NCBI GenBank assembly: GCA_938074205.1
Contig: CALJES010000012.1
Coordinates: 62,001 to 126,000, forward strand
Direction of reading: 5' to 3'
Source: an uncultured bacterium
GTDB lineage: Bacteria; Armatimonadota; UBA5829
Length of the DNA stretch: 64,000 bases
Below are positions 1 through 8,046 of this stretch, in pieces. A program made the translations under genes and the position numbers. The notes under the pieces were generated by a model. It was given only the letters and a program-made list of their open reading frames with translations. It ran no database searches and was not told where the DNA came from. Each line of letters opens with the position of its first letter. Within the stretch, counting starts at the first letter, position 1.

Positions 1-654
1 GTGAAACACAGGCATGTCGGCACGCTCTGACCGACAGGCTGCCGTAGCTTCTCGGTAGTATCGTAGCAGCGCTGCCTCAGCGCATTTTTGGCGATCTTCC
101 GGCTTATCCGGGTCGAGACCGTTGCTGAACATATACTCCATGCACCACTTGCAGCAGCACGGTCCCTGGTGAATGATGTCTAGAAATATACCGTCGCATT
201 CTGGGAAGAGATGTACAGCCTCGCGGATCTGATCACACAGATAGTCAAGGTAGGGCGTATTGAAGCACATAGTCTTGAACCCGGGGCGGTTTAGCGGACC
301 GGTCCATCCTTGAAACGCTCCCTCAATTGATATTTCACGCCACTCGGGATGTTCCTCGGCCATAAAGTTATCGACACCTGCCGAGATGTAGATTGGTACA
401 TTGACACCGATCTCTTTCGAAGCGTCCATCTGGGCACGCAGAAGGTCGAAATTGAGATGCGGATGCATTCGCCCGACCTTGGTAGGGTGATAGCTCCAGC
501 CATGGTGGCACTTAGAAAAGCACGTTATCGAATTTACTCGCCCGATCTTCAGGGCTTCCTGCCACTTCTTTTTATCGAATTTCTCGCCTACACCGTGGAT
601 GTGTGGCGATGTGTGGAAGTCCAAATGTACTTGCCGAAAACGCAGTTTGTACAC
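1..654 (-). CDS. Partial glycosyl-hydrolase-like TIM-barrel protein (GHL6-like), C-terminus outside window
   Basis: 218 codons are visible on the minus strand with no stop; the 3' part lies beyond position 1. The start is taken as GTG at 654 because GAGGTG lies 6 nt upstream; GTG at 663 has no such site. The N-terminus (LDFHTSPHIHGVGEKF) followed by a region on a visiting stranger barrel strand (GRMHPHLNFDLL, IPIYISAG-like, CDGIFLDIIHQGPCCCKWC) resembles hypothetical glycosyl hydrolase 6 / alpha-amylase-like proteins that often carry a later beta-galactosidase trimerisation domain. A cysteine cluster (CCCKWC) follows the putative catalytic strand. No signal peptide is seen, so it is probably cytoplasmic. 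It lies 59 nt downstream of a zinc dehydrogenase on the same strand, which fits a sugar catabolic unit. The family call is by pattern recognition; the substrate is unknown. Confidence 0.7.
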   Translation of the reverse strand, partial: MYKLRFRQVHLDFHTSPHIHGVGEKFDKKKWQEALKIGRVNSITCFSKCHHGWSYHPTKVGRMHPHLNFDLLRAQMDASKEIGVNVPIYISAGVDNFMAEEHPEWREISIEGAFQGWTGPLNRPGFKTMCFNTPYLDYLCDQIREAVHLFPECDGIFLDIIHQGPCCCKWCMEYMFSNGLDPDKPEDRQKCAEAALLRYYREATAACRSERADMPVFH

Positions 655-713
655 TTCTTTCACCTCGCGGAAAGATATTATGTGGAAAAGAATATCAGCA
701 CGTGAGAATATGT

Positions 714-1745
714 TTACTCGCTGACCTCCACGATTGCTCGGATTACACCGTCGCGCTTCGAGAATGCAAGGTCCAAGGCCTCTGCGGTTTTTTCCAAAGG
801 GAACCTATGTGTTGCCAAAGCAGCGGCGTTCATTTTGCCCTGCGCAACCAATTCTGCAGCACGTTCCGTAGTCATGTTGCTCCGGCGCACGAATATTGCA
901 GTGAGCTGCTTTCGCCTCGCGTCGGACGCATCAAACGGATAGGTATCGCTAGAGGGTATCCCAACAATGAGTATCTTGCCTAGCACCCTTGTTAGGCGTG
1001 CCGTCTGCCTGACCGCGTCGTCCTCGCCTGTGCACTCTATAACGATGTCCGCGCCTCGGCCGTTAGTAAAATTCGCGACGTCTTGTTCCGCTGTCGTAGG
1101 CGTGGTGACGTGGGTCGCACCGAGCTTTAGTGCAGATAGCCGGCGAGCTTCTATCGGTTCGCTGACAATGATCCTTTCTACGCCAACTGTCCGAACTGCC
1201 TGGAGCACGGACAAGCCTATGCCTCCGGCACCCAAAATTGCTACCACATCACCAGGGTTCGGCTCAGCCAAGTCGCAAGCGTACACGCCTATAGCCAGGG
1301 GTTCGAGCATTGCTATCTCGTCAAACGTGAGCGATTCTGGAACCTTCAGACACAGCCTCGCAGGCCAGGCAACATAGTCTCGGAGGCATCCGTCCACCGG
1401 CGGAGTTCCAAAAAAAGGTATTCCGGGACACACGTTGTAGTGACCTTTTTGACACCACTCGCATTTCAGGCACGGTTTGGCAGGCTCTAGCGCGACGCGG
1501 TCGCCCGGTTTCAGATTGGTAACGTCTGCTCCCACCGACTCGATAACACCGGACGCTTCGTGCCCCAGAACTATTGGAGATGTTACCACCGTGGATCCAA
1601 TACGTCCCTCTCGGTAGTAGTGCAGATCCGAAGCGCATATACCGACAGATTTTATGCGTATCAGGACTTCGTCCGAAGCATAGGTCGGTACGGGTTCATC
1701 ATGCATGCGTAGGTCCAACGGACCATGAAGTCTCAATGCTCTCAT
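714..1745 (-). CDS. Zinc-dependent MDR alcohol/polyol dehydrogenase (sorbitol/threonine dehydrogenase type)
   Basis: A 343-residue medium-chain dehydrogenase of normal length. Catalytic-zinc ligands are visible as Cys37 (GICASD) and His62-Glu63 (LGHEASG). The four structural-zinc cysteines are Cys92, 95, 98 and 106. A Rossmann motif (GAGGIGLSVLQ) starts near residue 170 and binds NAD(P). The expected reaction is oxidation of a secondary alcohol of a sugar or polyol. The ATG at 1745 is chosen; an in-frame TTG lies directly before it and AGGTGA sits only about 3 nt upstream. It is followed after 59 nt by a glycosidase-like gene on the same strand, so the two are probably co-transcribed. The family is certain; the substrate is not. 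Confidence 0.9.
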   Translation of the reverse strand: MRALRLHGPLDLRMHDEPVPTYASDEVLIRIKSVGICASDLHYYREGRIGSTVVTSPIVLGHEASGVIESVGADVTNLKPGDRVALEPAKPCLKCEWCQKGHYNVCPGIPFFGTPPVDGCLRDYVAWPARLCLKVPESLTFDEIAMLEPLAIGVYACDLAEPNPGDVVAILGAGGIGLSVLQAVRTVGVERIIVSEPIEARRLSALKLGATHVTTPTTAEQDVANFTNGRGADIVIECTGEDDAVRQTARLTRVLGKILIVGIPSSDTYPFDASDARRKQLTAIFVRRSNMTTERAAELVAQGKMNAAALATHRFPLEKTAEALDLAFSKRDGVIRAIVEVSE

Positions 1746-2187
1746 CAATCACCTACCAGCCTACAGTAGTCGAATTGCGCCTGGGGTAGATTAGCACGCG
1801 GTGCAGGTGATGTCAACGCAATCCGCAAATCTACAAATTGTCCACCTGCAGTGTGGGAAGAAACCTTCTGGCATGAATGCCTGTCGTCATGCCGAAACAA
1901 AAGAGGCATTTAAGCGAGAGTTCAGGGCGTGTTGTTTTCGACTGAGGTTGGCTGGAGACCTCGTCATTTCCAGCAACATCCATCGGTTGGTTAAGAGTAA
2001 TCTTTTTCTCGATTTGCTGTGCTGTCGCAACCGTGTTCAACGTTGATGGACTGATCTGTAAAACCGGCGGATCCGAGTAATTCTCGGGTACGCTCAGGAA
2101 GGAACTTTATGTATAGGAAAAGAAGTCGAGGTTCGTGTGGAACAATGGTAATGGATGAAACGCCCTATTTTCGAGGGGTAGTTAAAA
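1746..2187. other. Intergenic region without a recognised gene
   Basis: This 442-nt stretch separates the minus-strand dehydrogenase from the plus-strand lipoprotein gene, so it should hold two divergent promoters. I could not find a convincing -35/-10 pair, tRNA or known riboswitch. Short ORFs on both strands (about 70-80 codons) have no SD site and no recognisable composition. A small hairpin (CCGAG, TAATT loop, CTCGG) lies near 2073-2087 in the leader of the lipoprotein gene. Confidence 0.5.
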
Positions 2188-2664
2188 ATGCATAAACTTA
2201 TCTGTTCTCCTGTTCGGATAAGGTGTATCGTATTAGTATCTGCCGTTGTCATGCTCGCAGCCGGTTGCGGAGGCGGCGGAGGCGGCAGCAACGGAGGTGG
2301 CGGAGGTAGCAATGGGGGAGGTAGCATAGACACCACCGCCCCTGTCATATCTTCACCTAGCGCGACGCCTGACGAGCTCCCCCCTATCGGCGGTACGATA
2401 ACTATCCGTGCAACTGTAACCGACAACATCGGCGTGGCTTCAGTTACCGCGTCTATTACTAAGCCGAATAACACTACCGTAATGGTTGCTATGAGCACCT
2501 CATCAGGATCAACTTACACTGCTACATGGCGGCCCGATTTTTCGGATCTTGTGCCAAGCGGCGTATTCAAGATCGTGATCATAGCCAAAGATGCTGCTGG
2601 AAACACTACTACCTCACCGCTGCTCACAGTAAGAGTGGAGGGGCCACCTCCTCCACCCAGCTAA
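2188..2664 (+). CDS. Lipoprotein with Gly-rich linker and one Ig-like beta-sandwich domain
   Basis: 158 residues. A basic N-terminus and hydrophobic stretch end in the lipobox VMLAAGC near residue 29, so it should be lipidated and anchored on the outer side of a membrane. A low-complexity Gly/Ser/Asn linker follows (residues about 30-48). The rest (DTTAPVISSPSATP through to LLTVRVEG) looks like a single Ig-like or bacterial surface beta-sandwich, with a short proline tail. ATG 2188 has GAGGGG about 10 nt upstream. A terminator-like hairpin follows at 2731. The domain family is not precisely recognised; the localisation is well supported. Confidence 0.8.
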   Translation: MHKLICSPVRIRCIVLVSAVVMLAAGCGGGGGGSNGGGGGSNGGGSIDTTAPVISSPSATPDELPPIGGTITIRATVTDNIGVASVTASITKPNNTTVMVAMSTSSGSTYTATWRPDFSDLVPSGVFKIVIIAKDAAGNTTTSPLLTVRVEGPPPPPS

Positions 2665-2730
2665 GATTAGGCTTAAAATGGTTTCTTCCGCGAACACCGC
2701 GAAACGCCACCGCGAGGTGCATCATTGTGC

Positions 2731-2756
2731 TTGCCCGTTTTGGGCAAAAATTTTTA
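2731..2756 (+). terminator. Rho-independent terminator after the lipoprotein gene
   Basis: Stem TTGCCC (2731-2736), loop of 5 nt, GGGCAA (2742-2747), then AAATTTTT. It lies 67 nt after the lipoprotein stop codon. Confidence 0.6.
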
Positions 2757-2832
2757 TCGCCCATCATCGCGCGTGGCCTCGAACACTTTCACGCTGGGTT
2801 ATTGCGTCACTTCTCTAATGTTGCGTCTCCAA

Positions 2833-2862
2833 TTGGACAGCCGCGCAGCAAAATGGTAGAAT
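2833..2862 (+). promoter_or_regulatory. Promoter of the MutL-family gene with extended -10, short leader
   Basis: TTGGAC at 2833-2838, 18-bp spacer, TAGAAT at 2857-2862, with TG one base before the -10. The predicted transcription start is about 2869, only about 4-5 nt before ATG 2874. The promoter overlaps the alternative in-frame ATG at 2853, which therefore is unlikely to be the start. Confidence 0.6.
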
Positions 2863-2873
2863 ATTCGCCGGTT

Positions 2874-4655
2874 ATGTCTGAAATTAGAAGCATATTAGCA
2901 ACAGACTGCGGAAGCACAACTACAAAAGCCATCCTCATCGAAAAGCAGGGCGACGAATATCGTCTCGTAGTAAGGGGTGAGGCGCCCACAACCGTTGAAG
3001 CACCTTTCGACGATGTTACTGTCGGAGTCATCAATGCTGTCCGAGAAGTCGAGGAGCTCGCCGGAAAGCAGATTCTCGATCAGGACGGCCGGATAATGAC
3101 CCCGCTCAGGGCAGACGGATCAGGTGTCGACATCTACCTGTCTACTTCAAGCGCCGGCGGCGGCTTACAGATGACCGTGGCGGGCGTTGTGAAGACAATG
3201 AGCGCGGAGTCTGCCGAACGCGCAGCTCTCGGCGCGGGCGCTATTATTATCGATGTAATCGCCGTCGACGACGGCCGCAAGGACTTTGAGAAGGTAAAGC
3301 GGATTCGCGAACTCAGACCGGACATGATATTAATTTCCGGCGGCACAGACGGCGGCACGGTGAAACACCTCGTCGAGATCGCCGAGATGCTCGTATCAGC
3401 AGATCCGAAGCCGCGGTTGGGCGGCAACATGCCGCTGCCTGTAATTTACGCAGGCAACAAGGACGCCAGGGAACCTGTTAAGGAGATTCTTGGGAACCGC
3501 GTGGACCTCCGGATTGTCGATAATCTACGACCCAGCTTGGACCGCGAGAACCTCGACCCCGCCCGCGAGGCCATTCACGAGTTGTTTCTGCAGCATGTTA
3601 TGCAGCAAGCACCAGGCTACAGCAAACTCAGTTCGTGGGTGAGCTCGGGGATAATGTCAACGCCCAATGCGGTCGGAAAAATGGTTCAAACGGTTGCCCA
3701 GGAAAAAGGCATAAACGTTCTCGCGGTCGATATCGGCGGTGCCACGACCGATGTATTCTCCGTGTTCAATGGCGTCTACAACAGAACTGTAAGTGCCAAC
3801 CTGGGAATGAGCTATTCTATCTGTAACGTGCTTGCGGAAGCGGGCACTGCGAACATTCGACGTTGGGTCCCGTTCGAAGTGGATGAGGCGAACGTTCGCA
3901 ATAGCCTGCGCAACAAAATGGTTCGCCCAACAACCATTCCGCAAACACTTCGCGATCTGCGCATAGAGCAGGCAGTTGCCAGGGAGGCTCTTCGGTTGGC
4001 GTTCGAGCATCACAAAACCCTTGCTAGATCGCTCAAAGGTGTCCAAACGGTGCGCACTATCGGCGAGATTCTTGATCAGAAGGAAACTGGCGAAACCCTG
4101 GTCGACATGATGGCTCTCGATATGATCGTTGGAAGTGGCGGCGTGTTGAGTCACGCCCCCAGACGAGCAGAGGCTGCATACATGATGCTCGATGCCTATC
4201 AGCCCGAAGGCGTAACCCTGCTCGCGGTAGACTCCATATTCATGATGCCCCAGCTTGGCGTGCTGTCGACTGTGCATCCGCATGCCGCTGCCCAAGTGTT
4301 CGATCGAGATTGTTTGATTAAGCTCGGCAGCACAATAGCGCCGGTCGGCAAAATGAAACCGGGTGAGCCGGCCTGCACGGTTACGATCGACGGCGAAAGT
4401 CATACAGTGAAGTTCGGCGAGATCAAGCTTGTTCCGCTGTCCGAAGGCGCAGTTCGAGAAGCTGTGATCAAGCCTTCAGGTAAGTTGGATTTAGGAGCGG
4501 GCAGAGGACGCGAGCTTAGGGCCCAGGTTGAAGGCGGAGCAGTAGGGCTCATAATAGACTGTCGCGGCCGGCCTCTGGTGTTACCGGATGATAATCAAAC
4601 CAGAATTGGAAAACTTCGCGAATGGCATGCCGCCCTGGGATTGGCTTCGGAGTAA
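2874..4655 (+). CDS. MutL family protein (glutamate mutase accessory/GlmL-like ATPase)
   Basis: 593 residues from ATG 2874. It has the actin/Hsp70-like ATPase signatures of the MutL family: phosphate-1 loop TDCGSTTTKA at residues 10-19, LISGGTDGG, and the second phosphate loop VDIGGATTDVFS. In clostridial glutamate mutase and ornithine aminomutase clusters the GlmL/MutL protein is an accessory factor thought to be a reactivating chaperone for the B12 enzyme. No mutase subunit gene lies in this window, so its partner here is unknown. The next gene starts 3 nt after the stop and is surely co-transcribed. The open frame extends upstream to 2526, but that part overlaps the lipoprotein gene and its terminator, and a good promoter sits just before 2874. 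Confidence 0.85.
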   Translation: MSEIRSILATDCGSTTTKAILIEKQGDEYRLVVRGEAPTTVEAPFDDVTVGVINAVREVEELAGKQILDQDGRIMTPLRADGSGVDIYLSTSSAGGGLQMTVAGVVKTMSAESAERAALGAGAIIIDVIAVDDGRKDFEKVKRIRELRPDMILISGGTDGGTVKHLVEIAEMLVSADPKPRLGGNMPLPVIYAGNKDAREPVKEILGNRVDLRIVDNLRPSLDRENLDPAREAIHELFLQHVMQQAPGYSKLSSWVSSGIMSTPNAVGKMVQTVAQEKGINVLAVDIGGATTDVFSVFNGVYNRTVSANLGMSYSICNVLAEAGTANIRRWVPFEVDEANVRNSLRNKMVRPTTIPQTLRDLRIEQAVAREALRLAFEHHKTLARSLKGVQTVRTIGEILDQKETGETLVDMMALDMIVGSGGVLSHAPRRAEAAYMMLDAYQPEGVTLLAVDSIFMMPQLGVLSTVHPHAAAQVFDRDCLIKLGSTIAPVGKMKPGEPACTVTIDGESHTVKFGEIKLVPLSEGAVREAVIKPSGKLDLGAGRGRELRAQVEGGAVGLIIDCRGRPLVLPDDNQTRIGKLREWHAALGLASE

Positions 4656-4658
4656 GTT

Positions 4659-5780
4659 ATGGGAACAGCTTATACACCAGGATTAACAGTCAGCCCTGGT
4701 ATAACCATCAGGAAAACGCGCCGACTTCCCCTTAAGGGGCAGGTTGTCGTAAACCAGGGAGATCAGGTGACCTCCGATACAGTCGTTGCGCTAACTGAGA
4801 TCCCCGGCGTTATTCAGACGGTTAGAGTAGCGGAGATTCTCGGTCTGGAACCACCGGAAGCCGTAAATGCGCTGAAGGTCCGACAGGGTGATAAGGTTGA
4901 AAATGGCCAGGTGCTAGCAGAAAGCAGGTCCTTTTTCGGGCTTTTCAAAACGGAGTGCAGGAGCCCTGTGGCTGGCACAGTGGAGCTAATTTCGAATGCA
5001 ACAGGTCATGTCGGAATCAGGTTGCCCTCAACGCCTGTGGAGGTGACAGCGTATATCGACGGCACAGTGGCTGAAATCATACCCGAAGAAGGCGTTGTTG
5101 TAGAAACCTATGGGGCTCTGGTTCAAGGGATTTTCGGCGTCGGCGGCGAACGCACGGGCACGCTTATTGTTCCGGGCGACTCACCGGATGCGGAAATCAC
5201 GGATGACCTTGTAACACCTGGTCACACGGGCGCGGTAATCGTCGGCGGAGCCGGGATTACGCTTGATGCTCTTAAGAAAGCTGCCGAGGTGGGCGTCCAG
5301 GGAGTTGTGGTTGGTGCTATAACCGATACGGATCTTGTGGCCTACCTGGGACATGATATCGGAGTAGCGATCACGGGACAAGAAGATATCCCCACAACCT
5401 TGATTCTTACCGAGGGATTCGGCTCCATAAAGATGGCTCGGCGCACCTTCGATCTCTTGAAATCGCTTGAGGGCCGCAAGGTGTCTATTAACGGTGCAAC
5501 GCAGATACGCGCGGGGGTTATCCGGCCTGAGGTTATCGCTCCCTTAGATACGAAGCCCGATACCATGGCAAAGACTTCCAAAGGTCAGATGCTTGAGGTC
5601 GGGAGCAGTATCCGAATTATTCGCGAGCCTTATTTTGGACTTTTGGGTACGGTAACAAAACTGCCTCCGGAACCTGTCGAGATCGAGTCCGGGGCAGTTG
5701 TACGAATCCTTGAAGCCGAGTTGTTAGACGGAACCGTTGTTAGGGTTCCTCGAGCAAACGTAGAGATTATCGAGGGTTGA
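4659..5780 (+). CDS. Barrel-sandwich (biotinyl/lipoyl-like) protein with C-terminal KOW motif, MutL partner
   Basis: 373 residues, no signal peptide or membrane segment. Residues about 25-130 (KGQVVVNQGDQV, VRQGDKVENGQVLAES, CRSPVAGTVELI) have the repeated turn pattern of barrel-sandwich hybrid domains, but no biotinyl-lysine MKM motif is seen. The middle region (GHTGAVIVGGAGITLDALKKA, GVQGVVVGAITD) looks alpha/beta. The end (IIREPYFGLLGTVTKLPPE) is a KOW-type turn followed by beta strands. ATG 4659 lies 3 nt after the MutL stop, with GGAG upstream inside the MutL tail. The tight coupling to MutL suggests joint function. Its last 14 bp overlap the tail of the convergent radical SAM gene. I do not know a function for this architecture. 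Confidence 0.8.
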   Translation: MGTAYTPGLTVSPGITIRKTRRLPLKGQVVVNQGDQVTSDTVVALTEIPGVIQTVRVAEILGLEPPEAVNALKVRQGDKVENGQVLAESRSFFGLFKTECRSPVAGTVELISNATGHVGIRLPSTPVEVTAYIDGTVAEIIPEEGVVVETYGALVQGIFGVGGERTGTLIVPGDSPDAEITDDLVTPGHTGAVIVGGAGITLDALKKAAEVGVQGVVVGAITDTDLVAYLGHDIGVAITGQEDIPTTLILTEGFGSIKMARRTFDLLKSLEGRKVSINGATQIRAGVIRPEVIAPLDTKPDTMAKTSKGQMLEVGSSIRIIREPYFGLLGTVTKLPPEPVEIESGAVVRILEAELLDGTVVRVPRANVEIIEG

Positions 5781-7251
5781 CTCCTGCAGCTTCGCAAGTT
5801 TCCTCTTGCGCAGATGAAGCGTCATAGCTGCTGACATATTCCCTTTTCCACTTCGGATCGAGTAGCTCTTTCATTCGCTTGCCGTAGGCTACCATTCGCT
5901 CGTAGTAGACAGGGTCCTCGATGGCGGCTTTTGCTTCCGGCGTGATAGGTTTGGCTTCTGTCTCTTTAACGGCTTCGTAGAAGCGATCGAAGTGGTCGCG
6001 TATTGCACACGGACAGAGCCAGTTGTCGGTCTCTCGGGCAGGTCTACCGTAACCATATTCCTCCTGCCACGCTCGGATCTTCTTGAAAAGTGGTAGCTCG
6101 AGGACTGTGTTCAGGTCTCCTCCGCGAGCATATACGTCGTTAATATTGTCTGCGGCATATGGCATAAATACGCAGGGAGTGATGTCTCCATCCCAGTTGA
6201 TGTAGAAGTAACCGGTGCCGCGGCCAGCGGCAATGCATCCCAGGCTTGCCGTCCCGGAGTTCCAGAAGTCGACCATGAATACCTGCTTTTCGCGCACGTG
6301 CTTCCACATACGGTCGACCATCTCAGCTCGCGCCTCAGGTGGTACTACCAAGTCAAGACATTGGTCGCGCCCAATTGGCATATATTGGAATATCCAGCAA
6401 TACAGCGCGCCTTGATCGAAGAAATAGAAGTCTACAAACTCATCGCTTGTGATAATGTGCCAGTTATCACGAGTCGCTGTTGCGGATATTCCAAACGGCA
6501 CGCCCACTTTTCTGAGTCGGTCCATCGCAGCTAAGACCTTTTCGTAGACCCCTTCGCCTCGTCTTGCGTCGGTTTCTGGACCGAACCCTTCAATAGAGAA
6601 GCATGGCGATATGTTGCCGACCTCAGCTAACCGCTCCGCAAGCTTGTCGTCTATAAGTGTTCCGTTGGTGTAAACCATGAATATGTCTTGCTTGTGCCGT
6701 GCCGCGAGTGTTATCAAGTCATGCCCGCTGTCCTTCCACAAGAATGGTTCTCCACCTGAGATGACTGTAAAATGTGAACCCCACATCCGCCGTTTCTCGT
6801 TTAGTATACGCTCAAATACCTCGAAGCTAAGTTGATTGCCATAGAGCGCTGCATCGGCCGCATAGCATCCTCGACATTTGAGGTTGCACTTACCGGTTGG
6901 GCTGATGGTGATGAACGACGGCGGTTCGAAACCGAGTTTCTGGGTTGCTTGTGCTAGTTCCTCGTTTAGGAAAATATCACCGAGGAATGATTCAACAAGG
7001 GATCTCATAAATTGCTTGGAAACGGCCCCACGCTTCATAATTCGGTCGATACCACGCAGGAGAGCTATTGCGCAGTCCAAGCGGTCTAACTGAACTTGCC
7101 GTGGGCACGAATCGGGGCTACACTCGTCCGCCTCCTTGCGAAGGGCCTTCTCGACTTGCGACAACACAAAGCTGCGGACGCCGTCGTGCCACATCAGAGG
7201 TTCCAGCAGAGTGCTAACCGGCGGTTGGGTCAGAATACGACGTAAATTCAT
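5767..7251 (-). CDS. Radical SAM/SPASM-type protein
   Basis: 494 residues. The radical SAM 4Fe-4S motif is Cys122, Cys126, Cys129 (GKCNLKCRGCYA), preceded by a helical N-terminal domain of about 110 residues. GGEPF follows as the SAM-binding motif. In the C-terminal part, cysteines in GCIAAGRG, DGDITPCVF and WLCPC look like an auxiliary cluster region of the SPASM/twitch kind. ATG 7251 has AGGTGAG 4 nt upstream. No peptide or enzyme substrate gene is adjacent. The gene converges on the MutL/KOW operon with a 14-bp overlap. The family is firm; the reaction is unknown. Confidence 0.88.
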   Translation of the reverse strand: MNLRRILTQPPVSTLLEPLMWHDGVRSFVLSQVEKALRKEADECSPDSCPRQVQLDRLDCAIALLRGIDRIMKRGAVSKQFMRSLVESFLGDIFLNEELAQATQKLGFEPPSFITISPTGKCNLKCRGCYAADAALYGNQLSFEVFERILNEKRRMWGSHFTVISGGEPFLWKDSGHDLITLAARHKQDIFMVYTNGTLIDDKLAERLAEVGNISPCFSIEGFGPETDARRGEGVYEKVLAAMDRLRKVGVPFGISATATRDNWHIITSDEFVDFYFFDQGALYCWIFQYMPIGRDQCLDLVVPPEARAEMVDRMWKHVREKQVFMVDFWNSGTASLGCIAAGRGTGYFYINWDGDITPCVFMPYAADNINDVYARGGDLNTVLELPLFKKIRAWQEEYGYGRPARETDNWLCPCAIRDHFDRFYEAVKETEAKPITPEAKAAIEDPVYYERMVAYGKRMKELLDPKWKREYVSSYDASSAQEETCEAAGVNPR

Positions 7252-7532
7252 GGTCTCACCTGCCGTTTACCAGCCTCTTCACGGGCCGGGTCTCTTTGAA
7301 ACCGCTGTTGCAAACATAGTTTACAGTTGGTTCACCGTAAAGTCAAGCAATTCTACACCAAAAGCATCCAGCGGTCTAATCGGTGCCTACCTGGTACCAC
7401 CCGCTGAACCATATACCCTCGTTTCCAGACAGCCAAACCACTCTACCGCCGCCTCACAATTGGTCCGATGCTTGAGTCTATCTATCGAACCTTTGCTGCA
7501 CCTGTGACGACGGCGAGTTCAAAAATACTGTA

Positions 7533-7928
7533 CTACGCGGATTGTGAATGCTTCTGCTTTTCAGCTTCGAAGCGTTCGTGCAGCTTGTCTAGCGCTTCAC
7601 GGGCTTTTGTGTAGTTTGGGTCTAGTTCCAAAGCCATTCGGTATTGCCTAACAGCCTCGTCCACTCGGTGAACCGATTCATATATCAACCCTAGGTTGTA
7701 ATATGCCTTCGGTGACTCCTCCAGACGCACGCATTCTTCAAAGTGGTGAATGGCGTGCAGCTTGTCCGGTACGGCATTGTAAGCGGCTCCCAGATAACAG
7801 TGGATCTGAGCGTCTTCTGGATCGATGGCCAATGCCTGCTGAAGCTTCTCGATTGCCTCGTGGATTTTTCCTGCCTTGAGGAGGCGAATGCCTTCCTCTT
7901 TGGCTGAGACACCAGGGGACGATTCCAT
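7533..7928 (-). CDS. Small TPR-repeat protein
   Basis: 131 residues from ATG 7928, which has GGGAGGG 7 nt upstream; an in-frame TTG two codons earlier is less likely. It contains about three tetratricopeptide repeats (AKEEGIRLLKAGKIHEAIEKL, residues about 8-28; the IHCYLGAAYNAVPDKLHAIHHF unit; and AYYNLGLIYESVHRVDEAVRQY), ending in a charged helix. No signal peptide. TPR proteins mediate protein-protein contacts; no partner is evident. It lies between a glycosidase-like gene and the radical SAM gene on the same strand. Confidence 0.85.
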   Translation of the reverse strand: MESSPGVSAKEEGIRLLKAGKIHEAIEKLQQALAIDPEDAQIHCYLGAAYNAVPDKLHAIHHFEECVRLEESPKAYYNLGLIYESVHRVDEAVRQYRMALELDPNYTKAREALDKLHERFEAEKQKHSQSA

Positions 7929-8046
7929 CAGCAAACCCTCCCTATCTCACATCGACCTGCGCCGCCAAATAGCTTGCAATGCATGAGTTCCGGCGTCGGG
8001 CTATCTCAGCGTACAAGGTGCCAGCCGACTTGCTTTTCTATAAGTA

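Noticed and set aside
1831-2040. A 69-codon minus-strand ORF and an 81-codon plus-strand ORF in the 1746-2187 gap
   Set aside because: No SD site, no promoter, no recognisable domain; they overlap on opposite strands and look like chance frames.
2056-2100. A hairpin-rich leader upstream of the lipoprotein gene that hinted at a riboswitch
   Set aside because: Tested by eye against c-di-GMP, TPP, cobalamin, glycine and fluoride motifs; none of the invariant segments were found.
2526-2873. N-terminal extension of the MutL frame to 2526
   Set aside because: It overlaps the lipoprotein gene and its terminator and has no family similarity; a promoter sits just before 2874.
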